64,000 bases of DNA. Origin: Prevotella sp. E2-28 (GTDB lineage: Bacteria; Bacteroidota; Bacteroidia; Bacteroidales; Bacteroidaceae). Where the stretch lies: positions 1,550,001 through 1,614,000 of the forward strand of contig NZ_CP091788.1 in assembly GCF_022024055.1 (NCBI RefSeq). Direction: 5' to 3'. Positions 52,342 through 61,688 of this stretch are shown one piece after another. The notes below the pieces were generated by a model, which did not search any database, was not told where the DNA came from, and worked only from the letters and a program-made list of their open reading frames with translations. The translations under genes and the position numbers were made by a program. Each line of letters begins with the position of its first letter. Position 1 is the stretch's first letter.

Positions 52342-53793
52342 TTAGATGCGTTTCAGGACGAGCAGCAGGTGATCCCATACCATTTGCACAGTGGGGATAT
52401 ACAGACGCTCATCGGGGGTATGAACATCGCGTAGTGTAGGACCGAATGAAATCATGTCGATATTAGGATAGCGCTCTGAGAACAGGCCACACTCCAGTCC
52501 TGCATGGATGCCACGCACAACGGGCTCCTTACCAAATAGCTCCTTATAGGTCTCTACAACAGTATCGCGCAGTTTACTCTCGGCTCTCATCTTCCATGCG
52601 GGATAACCATCGCTGCTATGAGCCTCGGCACCTGCCAATTGGAAAGTAGCCACGATAGTAGCACACATATTGTCGAGGTTTGACATCACGTTAGAACGCT
52701 GAGATGAGAGAATAGAAATCTCTGTCTCAGAAGAATGGATAGCTGCGATATTAGAAGAAGTTTCCACCATACCATTCAGCTCAGGATCCTGACAGATAGC
52801 GTAAATGCCATTATCTACTGCCTGGATAGCCCATACGAAATTACGAGCTACCTGAGCCTCGATAACGGGTTCAGCCTCTGTGCTCTCCATTGTCCATACC
52901 ATCTGGGTATCTGTCACATGGAACTCATCCTCTACCTGTGCTGAGAAGATATTCCAGTCGGCCTTTACGTTTTCCTTCACAGCGTTAGGCACTGCAATGA
53001 CAAACATACCATCGCGAGGAATAGCGTTGTGCAGTTTTCCTGAGTGGAACTGAGCCAGACGCACGCCCTCATAGCGATTCATGGTCTGGAACAGAAAACG
53101 ACCGAGGAGCTTAATGGCATTAGCACGCTTCTTGTTGATATCATCGCCAGAGTGGCCACCCGTTAGACCTTTCAGTTGGGCACGCAGGAAGAAAGAACCA
53201 GCAGGAGCTTCTTCGCGCTTGAAGGTAAATTTAGCCTGAGTGTTACGACCACCAGCACATGACACGAACATCTCACCCTCGTCCTCAGAATCGAGGTTGA
53301 TGAGGTAGTCGCCAGTCATGAAACCAGCCTTCATGCCCTCAGCACCACTAAGTCCAGTCTCCTCATCGCGTGTGAAGACACACTCCAGTGGGCCGTGTTC
53401 TATATCGTTTGCCTCAAGGATAGCCAGCTCGATAGCACAGCCGATACCATCGTCAGCACCAAGAGTAGTTCCTTTTGCCTTCAGCCAGTCGCCATCTACA
53501 TAAGTCTGGATAGCATCCTTGTCGAAATCGAAGTCAACATCTACCAGCTTATCGCATACCATATCCATGTGGCTCTGCAGAATAACAGTCTTTCTGTTCT
53601 CATAACCCTTGGTAGCTGGCTTGCGAATCAGAACATTACCCGTCTCGTCAACTTTTGTTTCAAGACCATGACTCTCCCCCCAGTTCTTGAGGTATTCAAT
53701 CATCTTCTCTTCGCGTTTCGAAGGACGTGGTATTTCATTGATTCTGGCAAACTGTTCAAATACAGAAGCAGGTTTTAGTGTGCTTTTATTCAT
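52342..53793 (-). CDS. pepD: Aminoacyl-histidine dipeptidase (M20 family)
   Basis: The 483-residue metallopeptidase matches PepD: VILQSHMDMVCDK (zinc His/Asp), GTTLGADDGIGCAI (bridging Asp), TRDEETGLSGAEGMK (catalytic and metal Glu), LKGLTGGHSGDDI, and GLECGLFSERYPNIDMISFGPTLRDVHTPDE with the final metal His. It splits Xaa-His dipeptides. It starts a transcript with uvrA and cdd under a promoter that is divergent from the small membrane-protein gene. Confidence 0.94.
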   Translation of the reverse strand: MNKSTLKPASVFEQFARINEIPRPSKREEKMIEYLKNWGESHGLETKVDETGNVLIRKPATKGYENRKTVILQSHMDMVCDKLVDVDFDFDKDAIQTYVDGDWLKAKGTTLGADDGIGCAIELAILEANDIEHGPLECVFTRDEETGLSGAEGMKAGFMTGDYLINLDSEDEGEMFVSCAGGRNTQAKFTFKREEAPAGSFFLRAQLKGLTGGHSGDDINKKRANAIKLLGRFLFQTMNRYEGVRLAQFHSGKLHNAIPRDGMFVIAVPNAVKENVKADWNIFSAQVEDEFHVTDTQMVWTMESTEAEPVIEAQVARNFVWAIQAVDNGIYAICQDPELNGMVETSSNIAAIHSSETEISILSSQRSNVMSNLDNMCATIVATFQLAGAEAHSSDGYPAWKMRAESKLRDTVVETYKELFGKEPVVRGIHAGLECGLFSERYPNIDMISFGPTLRDVHTPDERLYIPTVQMVWDHLLLVLKRI

Positions 53794-53832
53794 TTTTAAT
53801 GTTTTATTGTTTAATGTTTAATATTAAATTAT

Positions 53833-53854
53833 TACCTTTGCAACCGCAAAGTTA
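53833..53854. promoter_or_regulatory. Paired divergent -7 boxes (pepD and small membrane protein)
   Basis: TACCTTTG on the plus strand (53833-53840) and TAACTTTG on the minus strand (53854-53847) face each other and are separated by six bases, in a near-palindromic TTTGCAACCGCAAA. Confidence 0.7.
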
Positions 53855-53860
53855 GTAAAA

Positions 53861-54073
53861 ATGGTTGAAATAATCGCAATCAGCACGTTAATAATTGCTA
53901 TCTCGATGGCATTTTTGTGCATAAAACTGGTTTTTCGCAAGAATGGTCGCTTTTCGTCTCAGCATATTCATGATTCAAAGGCGATGCGAGAGCGTGGTAT
54001 TCATTGTGTGATGGATCAGGATCGTGAGCAGCGCACTAGAAGTCGCTTATCAATAAACGAAAGAAATAATTAA
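53861..54073 (+). CDS. Small single-span membrane protein
   Basis: The 70-residue product begins with a hydrophobic helix (IAISTLIIAISMAFLCIKLVF) and continues as a charged tail (SKAMRERGIHCVMDQDREQRTR). I do not recognise a named family, although similar short proteins occur upstream of OmpH-type genes in Bacteroidales. A promoter in front and close spacing to the next gene support expression. Confidence 0.7.
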   Translation: MVEIIAISTLIIAISMAFLCIKLVFRKNGRFSSQHIHDSKAMRERGIHCVMDQDREQRTRSRLSINERNN

Positions 54074-54090
54074 TAATATCAATAACAAAA

Positions 54091-54696
54091 ATGAAAAAGA
54101 ATTTTTTCCGTGCTTTGGCACTCTTGACCATTGTAGGTCTCACATCAGCTTGTAATAACTCAGCTCCCAAAATGGACGAAGAGCCTGAGGTAGCTACTAC
54201 AAATGGCGATGGTATGCGTATCGCCTATATCGAGATTGACACCCTGACAGCTCAGTATGAGTTTGCGAAGGAGAAGTCTCTTGAACTGGAGAAGAAGAGC
54301 ACCAATGCACGTAACACGATTCAGAGCAAGACCCAGCAGTTGGAGAAGAATGCACAGGCATTCCAGCAGAAGCTCCAGAGCAATGGCTATACTTCTCGTG
54401 AGCAGGCTGAGGCCGCTCAGGCAAGTCTTCAGCGTGAGCAGCAGAACATCATGGCTCTGCAGCAGCGTCTTGAGAGTGAGTTGGCCAGCGAGCAGCAGAA
54501 GTTCCTGCAGGCATTCCAGGATAGTCTTGACAATTTCCTCGCTGATTACAACAAGGATAAGAAATATGACATGATTGTCAATAAAGCAGCTGTTCTCTAT
54601 GCAGACAAGCGTTTCGACATTACTGCCGATGTAGTGAATGGTATGAACCGTCGCTACAAGAAGGTAGCTGCTTCTGACTCTACTAAGACAAAATAA
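54091..54696 (+). CDS. OmpH/Skp-like lipoprotein
   Basis: The 201-residue protein has a lipoprotein signal (ALLTIVGLTSACNN) and an OmpH-type core: IAYIEIDTLTAQYEFAKE, a long charged coiled coil (ARNTIQSKTQQLEKNAQAF) and KYDMIVNKAAVLYADKRFDIT. OmpH/Skp relatives hold outer-membrane proteins in the periplasm; the lipid anchor here is unusual for Skp but seen in Bacteroidetes. It may be co-transcribed with the small membrane protein. Confidence 0.87.
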   Translation: MKKNFFRALALLTIVGLTSACNNSAPKMDEEPEVATTNGDGMRIAYIEIDTLTAQYEFAKEKSLELEKKSTNARNTIQSKTQQLEKNAQAFQQKLQSNGYTSREQAEAAQASLQREQQNIMALQQRLESELASEQQKFLQAFQDSLDNFLADYNKDKKYDMIVNKAAVLYADKRFDITADVVNGMNRRYKKVAASDSTKTK

Positions 54697-54750
54697 GTCT
54701 TAGTGGAGACAGAATAACAAGGGAATATCCATTACAAAGCCTCTTTACCT

Positions 54751-56124
54751 ATGACACTGATTATCATCTTACTACTATTACTTAGTTATTTACTGATTGC
54801 TACAACTCATTTGACGGGTGTAAACAAAGCTGCAATCAGCATATTCCTTGCGGCAATTGGTTGGGTGGTATATATTATTTGGGGTACAGACTTTGTAATG
54901 GATATGCACCCTGGAGCCTACGAGGCATTCCTCGATGGCAAGGCTGCTTCTAGTGAGCAGGTGAAGAATTTTATCTACGATAGTATTTTCCTGAAGTACG
55001 TAGGTAAAGCTGCAGCCATAGTGATGTATCTGTTGGCAACGATGTCAATCATTGAGATACTCAATAATAATGGTTGCTTTGATTTTATTAGTGAGTGGAT
55101 TCGTACGCGTAATTCAAAGCGTCTGTTGTGGACCATCACACTTGCTACTTTTATCCTTTCTGCCAATCTTGATAACCTGACCACCACGATTGTGATGCTT
55201 GTTATCATGCACAGTATTGTAAAGAGTCGTGCGCAGCGTATGCTCATAGGTTCTGCCATTGTATTGGCAGCAGTATGTGGTGGCTGCTTTACTGTAATTG
55301 GTGATCCCACAGGTCTGCTCTTATGGGCTAATGAAGCAGTAACAGCTTCTGATTTCTCCAGTTATCTGGCTTGGCCTGCACTTGCTGCTTGGGTTGTTCC
55401 TACTGTTCTGATTAGTCGCCAGTTGCCCTCTCGTTTGGATATAGAGTGGGGAGCGGCTCCTTATCGTGGTGATGATACACGTCTGAACCGTTGGCAGCGT
55501 ATGCTGATGTTAATTGTTGGTATTGGTGGCTTGTGGTTTGTACCTACCTTCCTGAGTATTACGCGTCTGCCAGCTTTTCTTGGGGCTTTGGTAGTATTAG
55601 CACTGCTTTGGGTGGTTAATGAGGCATTTAACCGAAAACTGATGAATGCCGACCAAATGTCACAGCGCCGTATTCCACGTGTTATTCAGTATGAGGCAAT
55701 TCAGCAAATGCTCTTCGTGATGGGTATTATGCTAGGATTGGGTGTTGTGACTGAGACTGGCGTGTTTACTGATGTGGCAGACTGGATTGATGTTACTATA
55801 GGTAATCTGTGGGTTGTTGGTATTTTGTCTGGTATCCTCAGTAGTCTGGTTGACACATTTACTATTGCAGCCAGCGATATTGCTTTGTATGATATCTGGA
55901 ATGCCGGTGACTACGCCCAGAATGGTACCTATTGGAAGGTAATTGCCTACTGTACGGCTGTGGGTGGCTGTCTGCTAAGCGTGGGTAGTGTTTGTGGTTT
56001 GGCCTTGATGAAGATTGAACATATCCACCTTGGTTGGTACATTAAGAACATCACCCCGAAAGTGCTTATAGGATGGCTTTTAGGACTTGCCATCCTGTGG
56101 GTTGAGGTTATTTATTACTCATAA
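54751..56124 (+). CDS. nhaD: NhaD-type sodium:proton antiporter
   Basis: The 457-residue membrane protein has about twelve hydrophobic spans. ILSANLDNLTTTIVMLVI carries the conserved Asn-Asp-like loop of the ion transporter superfamily, and VIGDPTGLLLWAN and SSLVDTFTIAASDIALYD are matching NhaD stretches. It should exchange sodium for protons, complementing the sodium gradient set by Na+-NQR. The spacer from the ompH-like gene has no clear terminator. Confidence 0.85.
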   Translation: MTLIIILLLLLSYLLIATTHLTGVNKAAISIFLAAIGWVVYIIWGTDFVMDMHPGAYEAFLDGKAASSEQVKNFIYDSIFLKYVGKAAAIVMYLLATMSIIEILNNNGCFDFISEWIRTRNSKRLLWTITLATFILSANLDNLTTTIVMLVIMHSIVKSRAQRMLIGSAIVLAAVCGGCFTVIGDPTGLLLWANEAVTASDFSSYLAWPALAAWVVPTVLISRQLPSRLDIEWGAAPYRGDDTRLNRWQRMLMLIVGIGGLWFVPTFLSITRLPAFLGALVVLALLWVVNEAFNRKLMNADQMSQRRIPRVIQYEAIQQMLFVMGIMLGLGVVTETGVFTDVADWIDVTIGNLWVVGILSGILSSLVDTFTIAASDIALYDIWNAGDYAQNGTYWKVIAYCTAVGGCLLSVGSVCGLALMKIEHIHLGWYIKNITPKVLIGWLLGLAILWVEVIYYS

Positions 56125-56167
56125 GTTGACGTGTGTACAACGTCTTAATAAACACTTTTTTTCGGTA

Positions 56168-58351
56168 TTAATTAAAGAAGTTCCAAGATACGCCAAAGTG
56201 AACGACTGCGTCATTCTGAGCGTAGTGTGGAGCTAAGAAGTATTTTCTGTTGAATGATGTGGCAGTTGCATTCTGCATCATCAGGAAGAAACGTGCGTGC
56301 TTCAAGTGCAAGTTTGCATAGACATCGATGAAGGGGAAGTTGCCTAACTCTGTACGCGTCTGTGCGTTCTCCTGTACAGCAAACTGATTAATGCCAGGAC
56401 AGAAGTCGGGTGCATAGTATTTGCTGAACCATGTGGCAGCACCACCCAACTCTACGCGAAGTACACCAGCAACCATAAACTGCAGATACAGGTTTGAGAA
56501 GGCGTTGAGCGTAGGCAGAGGTAGTACGTCCTTATTTGATGATGACTGGTAAGTCAAGATATTATCCCAATGCAAAGGACCTACCTGCAACTTCTGATCC
56601 AGTTGCGCGGTGAGCACATTCAGGTTGCCACTATGCTGTCTAACACCCGCTGTAAGTTGTGTGTTGGTCTCATTGGCACGTGTATAGGACATTCCGTAGT
56701 AGGTGTAATTCTGTATCTCCTCAACGGCTACTCGTAATGTGGTATTCGTCTTCTCGTAAATGAAGTTTCCCTCGATACGTGTACGTGTCTCTTTGCTTAA
56801 ATCATTGTCCCACCAGAAGTGTTTTGCATGAAACTTACGTTCGTATAGTGTGGGGTTTAACCTATGAAAATAGCCTTTTGCAATAAGCCTTACTGTATCT
56901 CCAAGGAACGCGAAGTTTAAATCCGCCTTTCCGTCGAGTTTTAATTGGCCGATATCTTCTCCTGCAACCCAAGTTTCGGCCAATAGGTCGTAGTGTAGTG
57001 TGTGTCCCTGAGTGCGTTGCAGCTGTCCACCAATACTGATGTTATGCTCGTTCACAGTGCCCAGTATTGCATCGCTTGTGGTGATATTCATAGGCATCTT
57101 AGCGCGTCGTAACTCATGAGATGCAAATACTTTCAAGCCTGCCATCGCATATTTGTTAAAACCCTCCATCAGGGCTATGGCAAGTGTGTTCTTTAGGCTG
57201 AAATAATTAGTGACATCCAATATGGAATCTGTTCCATAGCCTCCATCATAACTATTGTAATAGGTGTTGGCATAGTAATTGGTGGGCGAGTCATAAGCTT
57301 GATACCTACGATCGTAGCTACCAATTTCTGCAGTGTGGATGAAACTTGTGACGGGTTTGAACTCACGTTTCATGAATAGCTGTGCAGAGTCCACAGCCAT
57401 TGTATCGAGTGGTGTGTCAATACTATCCTTCTTGTTGTCTAATGCAGATGCCAGTGCAAACTTTTTTGCCGCTTTTTCTTCCTCGGTCATAGGTACCTGC
57501 TGATAGAATCCCAGGTTGTAGCGATGAGTCAGAAACAGATGCTCATGGTCGTTGCGGTTCCAGTTTCGTTGAAGAATAACAGGTATCTCATTTTCAGAGT
57601 ATGACTGTTCTGTGCGTTCAGGGTGTGTGATATAGTCATCGTTTGTCACACCGCCATTCTCTGAAGCTTTCTGGTGATGAGTAGAATAAATAGCGTGTAA
57701 TTGATACTGATCACCTAAATAGCTGCCGTAGAAGGTGGCTCCAAAATGACTGATGCTCTGGTTCTGGTAGTATCCACGTGCATAGGCATAATTTAAGTCC
57801 ATACCAATTCCTACACGCTTACCTGCATTTACGGCAAAACGAGCATTCAAGTGGTCTTCACCGTTGGTCTTGTTACCACAGTTGTCATAGCTCAGGTTTG
57901 TGATAGGCGAGAGCGTATTGGTAAAATGTAATTCATCAGGTTGCCTGAGTACCATATCATACACTTCGGTGAAGGCAAACTGCTGTTTCTCTTTACGGTC
58001 AATGAAGATACGGTTCTGACGTGCGGAATAATTACTTCCAGTAGTGTTGTATTGCATGTTAGACCCCATGGCAAGAGTCTTCTGTGGGTAGAGATGAGGC
58101 ATGGTATCTACCTCAGTCCTAACGATATCTCCAAATTTACGATCTACAGTCCACGCATAGATACCCTTTGGTATCTCTTTGTGTTTCTTTGTAGAGTCAT
58201 TTCCATGAGGGTTGAATGTCCGACTATTCTGATCTGTGTCGTCGAGATTATCAAATCCCCCAAGGGATCTTTGTGTCTGTGCTAACAAAAGTTGGCCGTT
58301 CAGCAAACTGACGGCCATTATAGTAAGAAGCAGATACTGCTTTATTCTCAT
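56168..58351 (-). CDS. Putative porin (porin_10-like)
   Basis: The 727-residue outer-membrane protein has a signal peptide (LLLTIMAVSLLNGQLLLA), a QTQRSLGGFDN start and a barrel made of many short aromatic-ended strands (FGATFYGSYLGDQYQLHAIYS; NIFIYEKTNTTLRV-like stretches), ending in FGVSWNFFN with terminal aromatic residue as needed by BAM. The family is annotated as putative porin in Bacteroidetes. It is the last gene of a three-gene unit and overlaps the preceding small-protein gene by four bases. Confidence 0.83.
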   Translation of the reverse strand: MRIKQYLLLTIMAVSLLNGQLLLAQTQRSLGGFDNLDDTDQNSRTFNPHGNDSTKKHKEIPKGIYAWTVDRKFGDIVRTEVDTMPHLYPQKTLAMGSNMQYNTTGSNYSARQNRIFIDRKEKQQFAFTEVYDMVLRQPDELHFTNTLSPITNLSYDNCGNKTNGEDHLNARFAVNAGKRVGIGMDLNYAYARGYYQNQSISHFGATFYGSYLGDQYQLHAIYSTHHQKASENGGVTNDDYITHPERTEQSYSENEIPVILQRNWNRNDHEHLFLTHRYNLGFYQQVPMTEEEKAAKKFALASALDNKKDSIDTPLDTMAVDSAQLFMKREFKPVTSFIHTAEIGSYDRRYQAYDSPTNYYANTYYNSYDGGYGTDSILDVTNYFSLKNTLAIALMEGFNKYAMAGLKVFASHELRRAKMPMNITTSDAILGTVNEHNISIGGQLQRTQGHTLHYDLLAETWVAGEDIGQLKLDGKADLNFAFLGDTVRLIAKGYFHRLNPTLYERKFHAKHFWWDNDLSKETRTRIEGNFIYEKTNTTLRVAVEEIQNYTYYGMSYTRANETNTQLTAGVRQHSGNLNVLTAQLDQKLQVGPLHWDNILTYQSSSNKDVLPLPTLNAFSNLYLQFMVAGVLRVELGGAATWFSKYYAPDFCPGINQFAVQENAQTRTELGNFPFIDVYANLHLKHARFFLMMQNATATSFNRKYFLAPHYAQNDAVVHFGVSWNFFN

Positions 58352-58605
58352 ATTTTTAGTATGCGCAATGCTAATTCTATGAATTTAAATATACATGCTG
58401 CTGCTAATATCCACATTGCCACCGACTGACTGGCATAGAAATAAACTACCAGACCTATCACAGCGACTATCATGAAGATGACATTCAGCCATAATCGCAA
58501 CGTTCGTGTCTTACAGGAATCACGGAAGGGTTCCAGGTTGTGACGTTTAGGGTGTTCCACCTTGTCGCGCTCTTCAGGCGACAGCAGTGACTCTTGTTCT
58601 GACAT
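58348..58605 (-). CDS. Small two-span membrane protein
   Basis: The 85-residue protein has a charged N-terminus (LSPEERDKVEHPKRHNLEPF) and two hydrophobic spans (LNVIFMIVAVIGLVVYFYA and VAMWILAAACIFKFIELAL). I do not recognise a function. Its end overlaps the porin gene (ATGA), and it follows the DUF4468 gene after three bases, so it is surely co-transcribed. Confidence 0.75.
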   Translation of the reverse strand: MSEQESLLSPEERDKVEHPKRHNLEPFRDSCKTRTLRLWLNVIFMIVAVIGLVVYFYASQSVAMWILAAACIFKFIELALRILKI

Positions 58606-58608
58606 GTC

Positions 58609-59205
58609 TTACTTTTGCAACAACTGTGTGAAACGATTGAAGATATAATCTACGCGATCAATAGTCTTGCGACGGAATTTTCCGCTAACGCGAGCCAACT
58701 TTGTTTGCTTCTTGTTAAGGCCGTATTTATCGTTAATCCATTCCTCAGCCTTATAAGTGGTCATGTCGCGTTCTTCATCATAGATATATACAATACGGTT
58801 CAGTTTGATGTCTGCCTTTCCGTCTTTGCAGTCGCAAATAATCTGATAGAGGAAACGTGTACGATCCAGGTTCAGGGGCTTGTTCTTGAAAACGAGCCAC
58901 TCCTGAAAACTGGCTACCACCTGATGGTTGTCTTTATCTTCCAAAGTTAATCGGCTCTGCTCTATCTGATTAGGCTCTTGGGTCATAGTCTGCAGTTCTT
59001 TATGCAAGATGTCATAAATCTGCTGTGCATTCTTTCCTGGAGCATTGATTGTGGTAGAAAATACTACTTGACCATTAACTTCGGGCACAGCACCAACCAA
59101 GTATTTCTGGTCCTGCTGGTTTATCTGTACCTGTTCCCAAGTGTTGTCCTGAGCTGCGATGACCATAGGCATCGCCAACATCATAGCTATCAGTAATTTC
59201 TTCAT
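58609..59205 (-). CDS. DUF4468 secreted protein
   Basis: The 198-residue protein has a signal peptide (LLIAMMLAMPMVIA), followed by a DUF4468-like (TBP-like) domain: VVFSTTINAPGKNAQQIYDIL, then FLYQIICDCKDGKADIKLNRIVYIYDE. Such domains occur in Bacteroidetes envelope proteins of unknown role. It leads a unit with the small membrane protein and porin, under a clear promoter. Confidence 0.82.
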   Translation of the reverse strand: MKKLLIAMMLAMPMVIAAQDNTWEQVQINQQDQKYLVGAVPEVNGQVVFSTTINAPGKNAQQIYDILHKELQTMTQEPNQIEQSRLTLEDKDNHQVVASFQEWLVFKNKPLNLDRTRFLYQIICDCKDGKADIKLNRIVYIYDEERDMTTYKAEEWINDKYGLNKKQTKLARVSGKFRRKTIDRVDYIFNRFTQLLQK

Positions 59206-59230
59206 TTTTTCTTTGTTTATTTACATGATG

Positions 59231-59238
59231 CAAAGTTA
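59231..59238 (-). promoter_or_regulatory. -7 box of the DUF4468-porin unit
   Basis: The minus strand reads TAACTTTG 25 bases before the ATG, an exact match. Confidence 0.72.
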
Positions 59239-59323
59239 CTAAGTTTTTTTCTTTCCGCCAATAGTTTATTACGTGTTTAAGGATTTTTTCAGTAAAATGT
59301 CGTTTTTTTATTATAATAATGTG

Positions 59324-59331
59324 TAACTTTG
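59324..59331 (+). promoter_or_regulatory. -7 box of the Sua5/YrdC gene
   Basis: TAACTTTG lies 23 bases before the ATG at 59355; the longer frame starts upstream of it. Confidence 0.72.
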
Positions 59332-59354
59332 CACCCGCAAAATTTGAACGTGAT

Positions 59355-59924
59355 ATGACACAAGAACAGGATATCAAAAACGCCATTGAGGCGATGCGTA
59401 AGGGTGGGGTAATCCTCTATCCTACGGATACGGTATGGGGCATTGGTTGTGATGCAACGAATGCTGAGGCCGTAAAACGAGTGTATGACATTAAGCAACG
59501 TGATGATTCAAAGGCACTTATCTGTCTGGTTGATAGTGATGCCCGCTTACAGCGTTATGTTAGGAATGTGCCTGATGTGGCTTGGCAGCTCATAGACTGC
59601 GTGGACAAACCCACTACATTGATTCTGGACGGAGCTGTCAATCTGGCTCCAAATCTGATTGCCGAAGATGGTTCTATCGGTATTCGCGTCACGCAGGAGG
59701 CTTTTTCCAAGGAACTCTGTTTCCGTTTCCAGAAGGCTATCGTTTCTACCTCAGCTAATATTAGTGGCGAGCCTGCTGCACAGAATTACCGTGACATAGA
59801 TCCACGTATCCTTGAGCAGGTAGATTATGTATGCTGGACACGTCGTCAGGAGCATCAGCCCCATCAGCCTTCGAGCATCATCAAACTCTCTGCTGACGGA
59901 CAGGTGCAGATTATCCGCAAGTAA
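59355..59924 (+). CDS. tsaC: L-threonylcarbamoyladenylate synthase (Sua5/YrdC/YciO)
   Basis: The 189-residue protein makes threonylcarbamoyl-AMP for t6A modification of tRNA. Signatures are GGVILYPTDTVWGIGCDA (substrate loop), VYDIKQRDDSKALICLV, DKPTTLILDG, and IVSTSANISGEPAA. It is the single-domain YrdC/TsaC length. The start at 59355 follows the promoter. The tail HQPHQPSSIIKLSADGQVQIIRK is ordinary. Confidence 0.93.
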   Translation: MTQEQDIKNAIEAMRKGGVILYPTDTVWGIGCDATNAEAVKRVYDIKQRDDSKALICLVDSDARLQRYVRNVPDVAWQLIDCVDKPTTLILDGAVNLAPNLIAEDGSIGIRVTQEAFSKELCFRFQKAIVSTSANISGEPAAQNYRDIDPRILEQVDYVCWTRRQEHQPHQPSSIIKLSADGQVQIIRK

Positions 59925-59986
59925 GACTAATAACTAATATGATGTAATTCGCACGATTAGTTTGATTCGTGTTCGAAAAAAAAATA

Positions 59987-60020
59987 AAAGACTCGCTGCA
60001 TTTTGCAACGAGTCTTTCTT
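59987..60020. terminator. Terminator between the Sua5/YrdC gene and gdhA
   Basis: AAAGACTCG and CGAGTCTTT form the stem with an inner TGCA pair; a T-rich tract follows on the plus strand and A-rich sequence precedes it. A second hairpin (ACACGATG/CATCGTGT at 60065-60091) lies closer to gdhA. Confidence 0.85.
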
Positions 60021-60112
60021 TATATAAATGTTGTGTTGGAAATACTTGTAACAAATCATTTATTACACGATGCTGTGAAACATCATCGTGTATAACCTTG
60101 ACTTCGTCGAGC

Positions 60113-61450
60113 TTACACGATGCCCTGAGCCATCATAGCCTTAGCAACCTTCATGAAGCCTGCAACGTTAGCACCCTTCACGTAGTTGATGTAGCCATCA
60201 GCCTGTGTACCGTACTTCACGCAGTTCTCGTGAATGTCGTTCATGATGCGCTTCAGATAGTCGTCAACTTCCTTAGCAGTCCAGCTCAGACGCTCAGAGT
60301 TCTGACTCATCTCAAGACCTGATACTGACACACCACCAGCGTTAGAAGCCTTACCAGGAGCGTACAGGATCTTAGCATCCTGGAAGATCTTGATAGCCTC
60401 AGGGAGTGAAGGCATGTTAGCACCCTCAGCAACTGCGATAACGCCATTCTTTACCAGAGCAGCAGCCTCTTCACCGTTAATCTCGTTCTGAGTTGCGCAA
60501 GGCAGAGCGATGTCGGCCTTCTCATACCAAGGACGCTTGCCCTCGTAGTATTTAGCTGTAGGATATTCCTCAACATATTCCTTAATACGTCCACGCTCTA
60601 CGTTCTTCAGCTCCATGATATAGTCGAGCTTCTCGCGAGTGATACCATCGGGATCGTAGATGTAACCATCAGAGTCTGACATGGTCATGGGGATAGCGCC
60701 CAACTGCAGACACTTCTCAGCAGCATACTGAGCAACGTTACCTGCACCAGAGATCAGCACCTTCTTGCCTGCGAGCTCAATACCGCGAGTCTTCAGCATA
60801 GAAACGAGGAAGTAAACAGTACCATAACCAGTAGCCTCAGGACGGATGAGTGAACCACCGAACTGGATGCCCTTACCGGTGAGCACACCCTGGAACTGAT
60901 GAGTCAACTTCTTGTACTGACCGAACATGTAACCAACCTCACGGCCACCTACGCCGATGTCACCAGCGGGTACGTCCTCATCGGGACCAATGTGACGATA
61001 AAGCTCGTTCATGAAGGCCTGGCAGAAACGCATAACTTCTGCATCGCTCTTGCCGCGGGGAGAGAAGTCAGAACCACCCTTAGCACCACCCATAGGCAGA
61101 GTTGTCAGTGAGTTCTTGAAGGTCTGCTCGAAAGCCAAGAACTTCAGGATACCAAGGTTTACTGACTTGTGATAACGGATACCGCCTTTGTACGGGCCAA
61201 TAGCGTTATTGTGCTGAATGCGATAACCCATGTTTGTCTGGATGTTACCCTTATCGTCGGTCCATGTAACACGGAACTCAATAACGCGATCGGGGATGCA
61301 AAGACGCTCGATCAGGTTGCTCTTTTCAAACTCGGGGTGCTTGTTGTACTCTTCCTCGATAGTGGGAAGTACCTGACTTACGGCCTGAATGTACTCGGGC
61401 TCGTTAGGAAAGCGCTGTTTCAGCTGCTCTACAACTTGTGCTGCATTCAT
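60113..61450 (-). CDS. gdhA: NADP-type glutamate dehydrogenase
   Basis: The 445-residue enzyme assimilates ammonia into glutamate. Signatures are GYRIQHNNAIGPYKGGIRYHKSVN (substrate Lys), FEQTFKNSLTTLPMGGAKGGSDFSP (catalytic Lys/Gly loop), DVPAGDIGVGGREVGYMFGQYK, and KVLISGAGNVAQYAAEKC (nucleotide fold). Typical hexameric bacterial length. Its last codons (TTACACGATGC on the plus strand) also occur 51 bases downstream. It is a one-gene unit with its own promoter. Confidence 0.97.
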   Translation of the reverse strand: MNAAQVVEQLKQRFPNEPEYIQAVSQVLPTIEEEYNKHPEFEKSNLIERLCIPDRVIEFRVTWTDDKGNIQTNMGYRIQHNNAIGPYKGGIRYHKSVNLGILKFLAFEQTFKNSLTTLPMGGAKGGSDFSPRGKSDAEVMRFCQAFMNELYRHIGPDEDVPAGDIGVGGREVGYMFGQYKKLTHQFQGVLTGKGIQFGGSLIRPEATGYGTVYFLVSMLKTRGIELAGKKVLISGAGNVAQYAAEKCLQLGAIPMTMSDSDGYIYDPDGITREKLDYIMELKNVERGRIKEYVEEYPTAKYYEGKRPWYEKADIALPCATQNEINGEEAAALVKNGVIAVAEGANMPSLPEAIKIFQDAKILYAPGKASNAGGVSVSGLEMSQNSERLSWTAKEVDDYLKRIMNDIHENCVKYGTQADGYINYVKGANVAGFMKVAKAMMAQGIV

Positions 61451-61506
61451 AATCTTTTACCTTTTAAATTTTTTGTTGAACTAATGGTTTTGATTGAAAT
61501 CGGTTG

Positions 61507-61514
61507 CAAAGGTA
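61507..61514 (-). promoter_or_regulatory. gdhA -7 box
   Basis: The minus strand reads TACCTTTG about 57 bases before the ATG, leaving a moderately long AT-rich leader. Confidence 0.72.
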
Positions 61515-61652
61515 AAGCAAAAAAACGAAATAACAAACATTTTATCAACTTTTTTATCGAAAAACTATCTTTTTGCTACTTTCTTTAGTTAATTATTGAC
61601 TTATGTCAAGAGATTGTACTTCTTACATTCATTCACACCTATTTAATATATA

Positions 61653-61676
61653 AGCCCCCGAATTTCTTCGAGGGCT
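61653..61676 (-). terminator. Terminator downstream of tex
   Basis: AGCCCCCGAA/TTCGAGGGCT with a TTTC loop lies just beyond the tex stop; U-rich sequence follows on the minus strand. Confidence 0.75.
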
Positions 61677-61688
61677 ATCTTTCGTATT

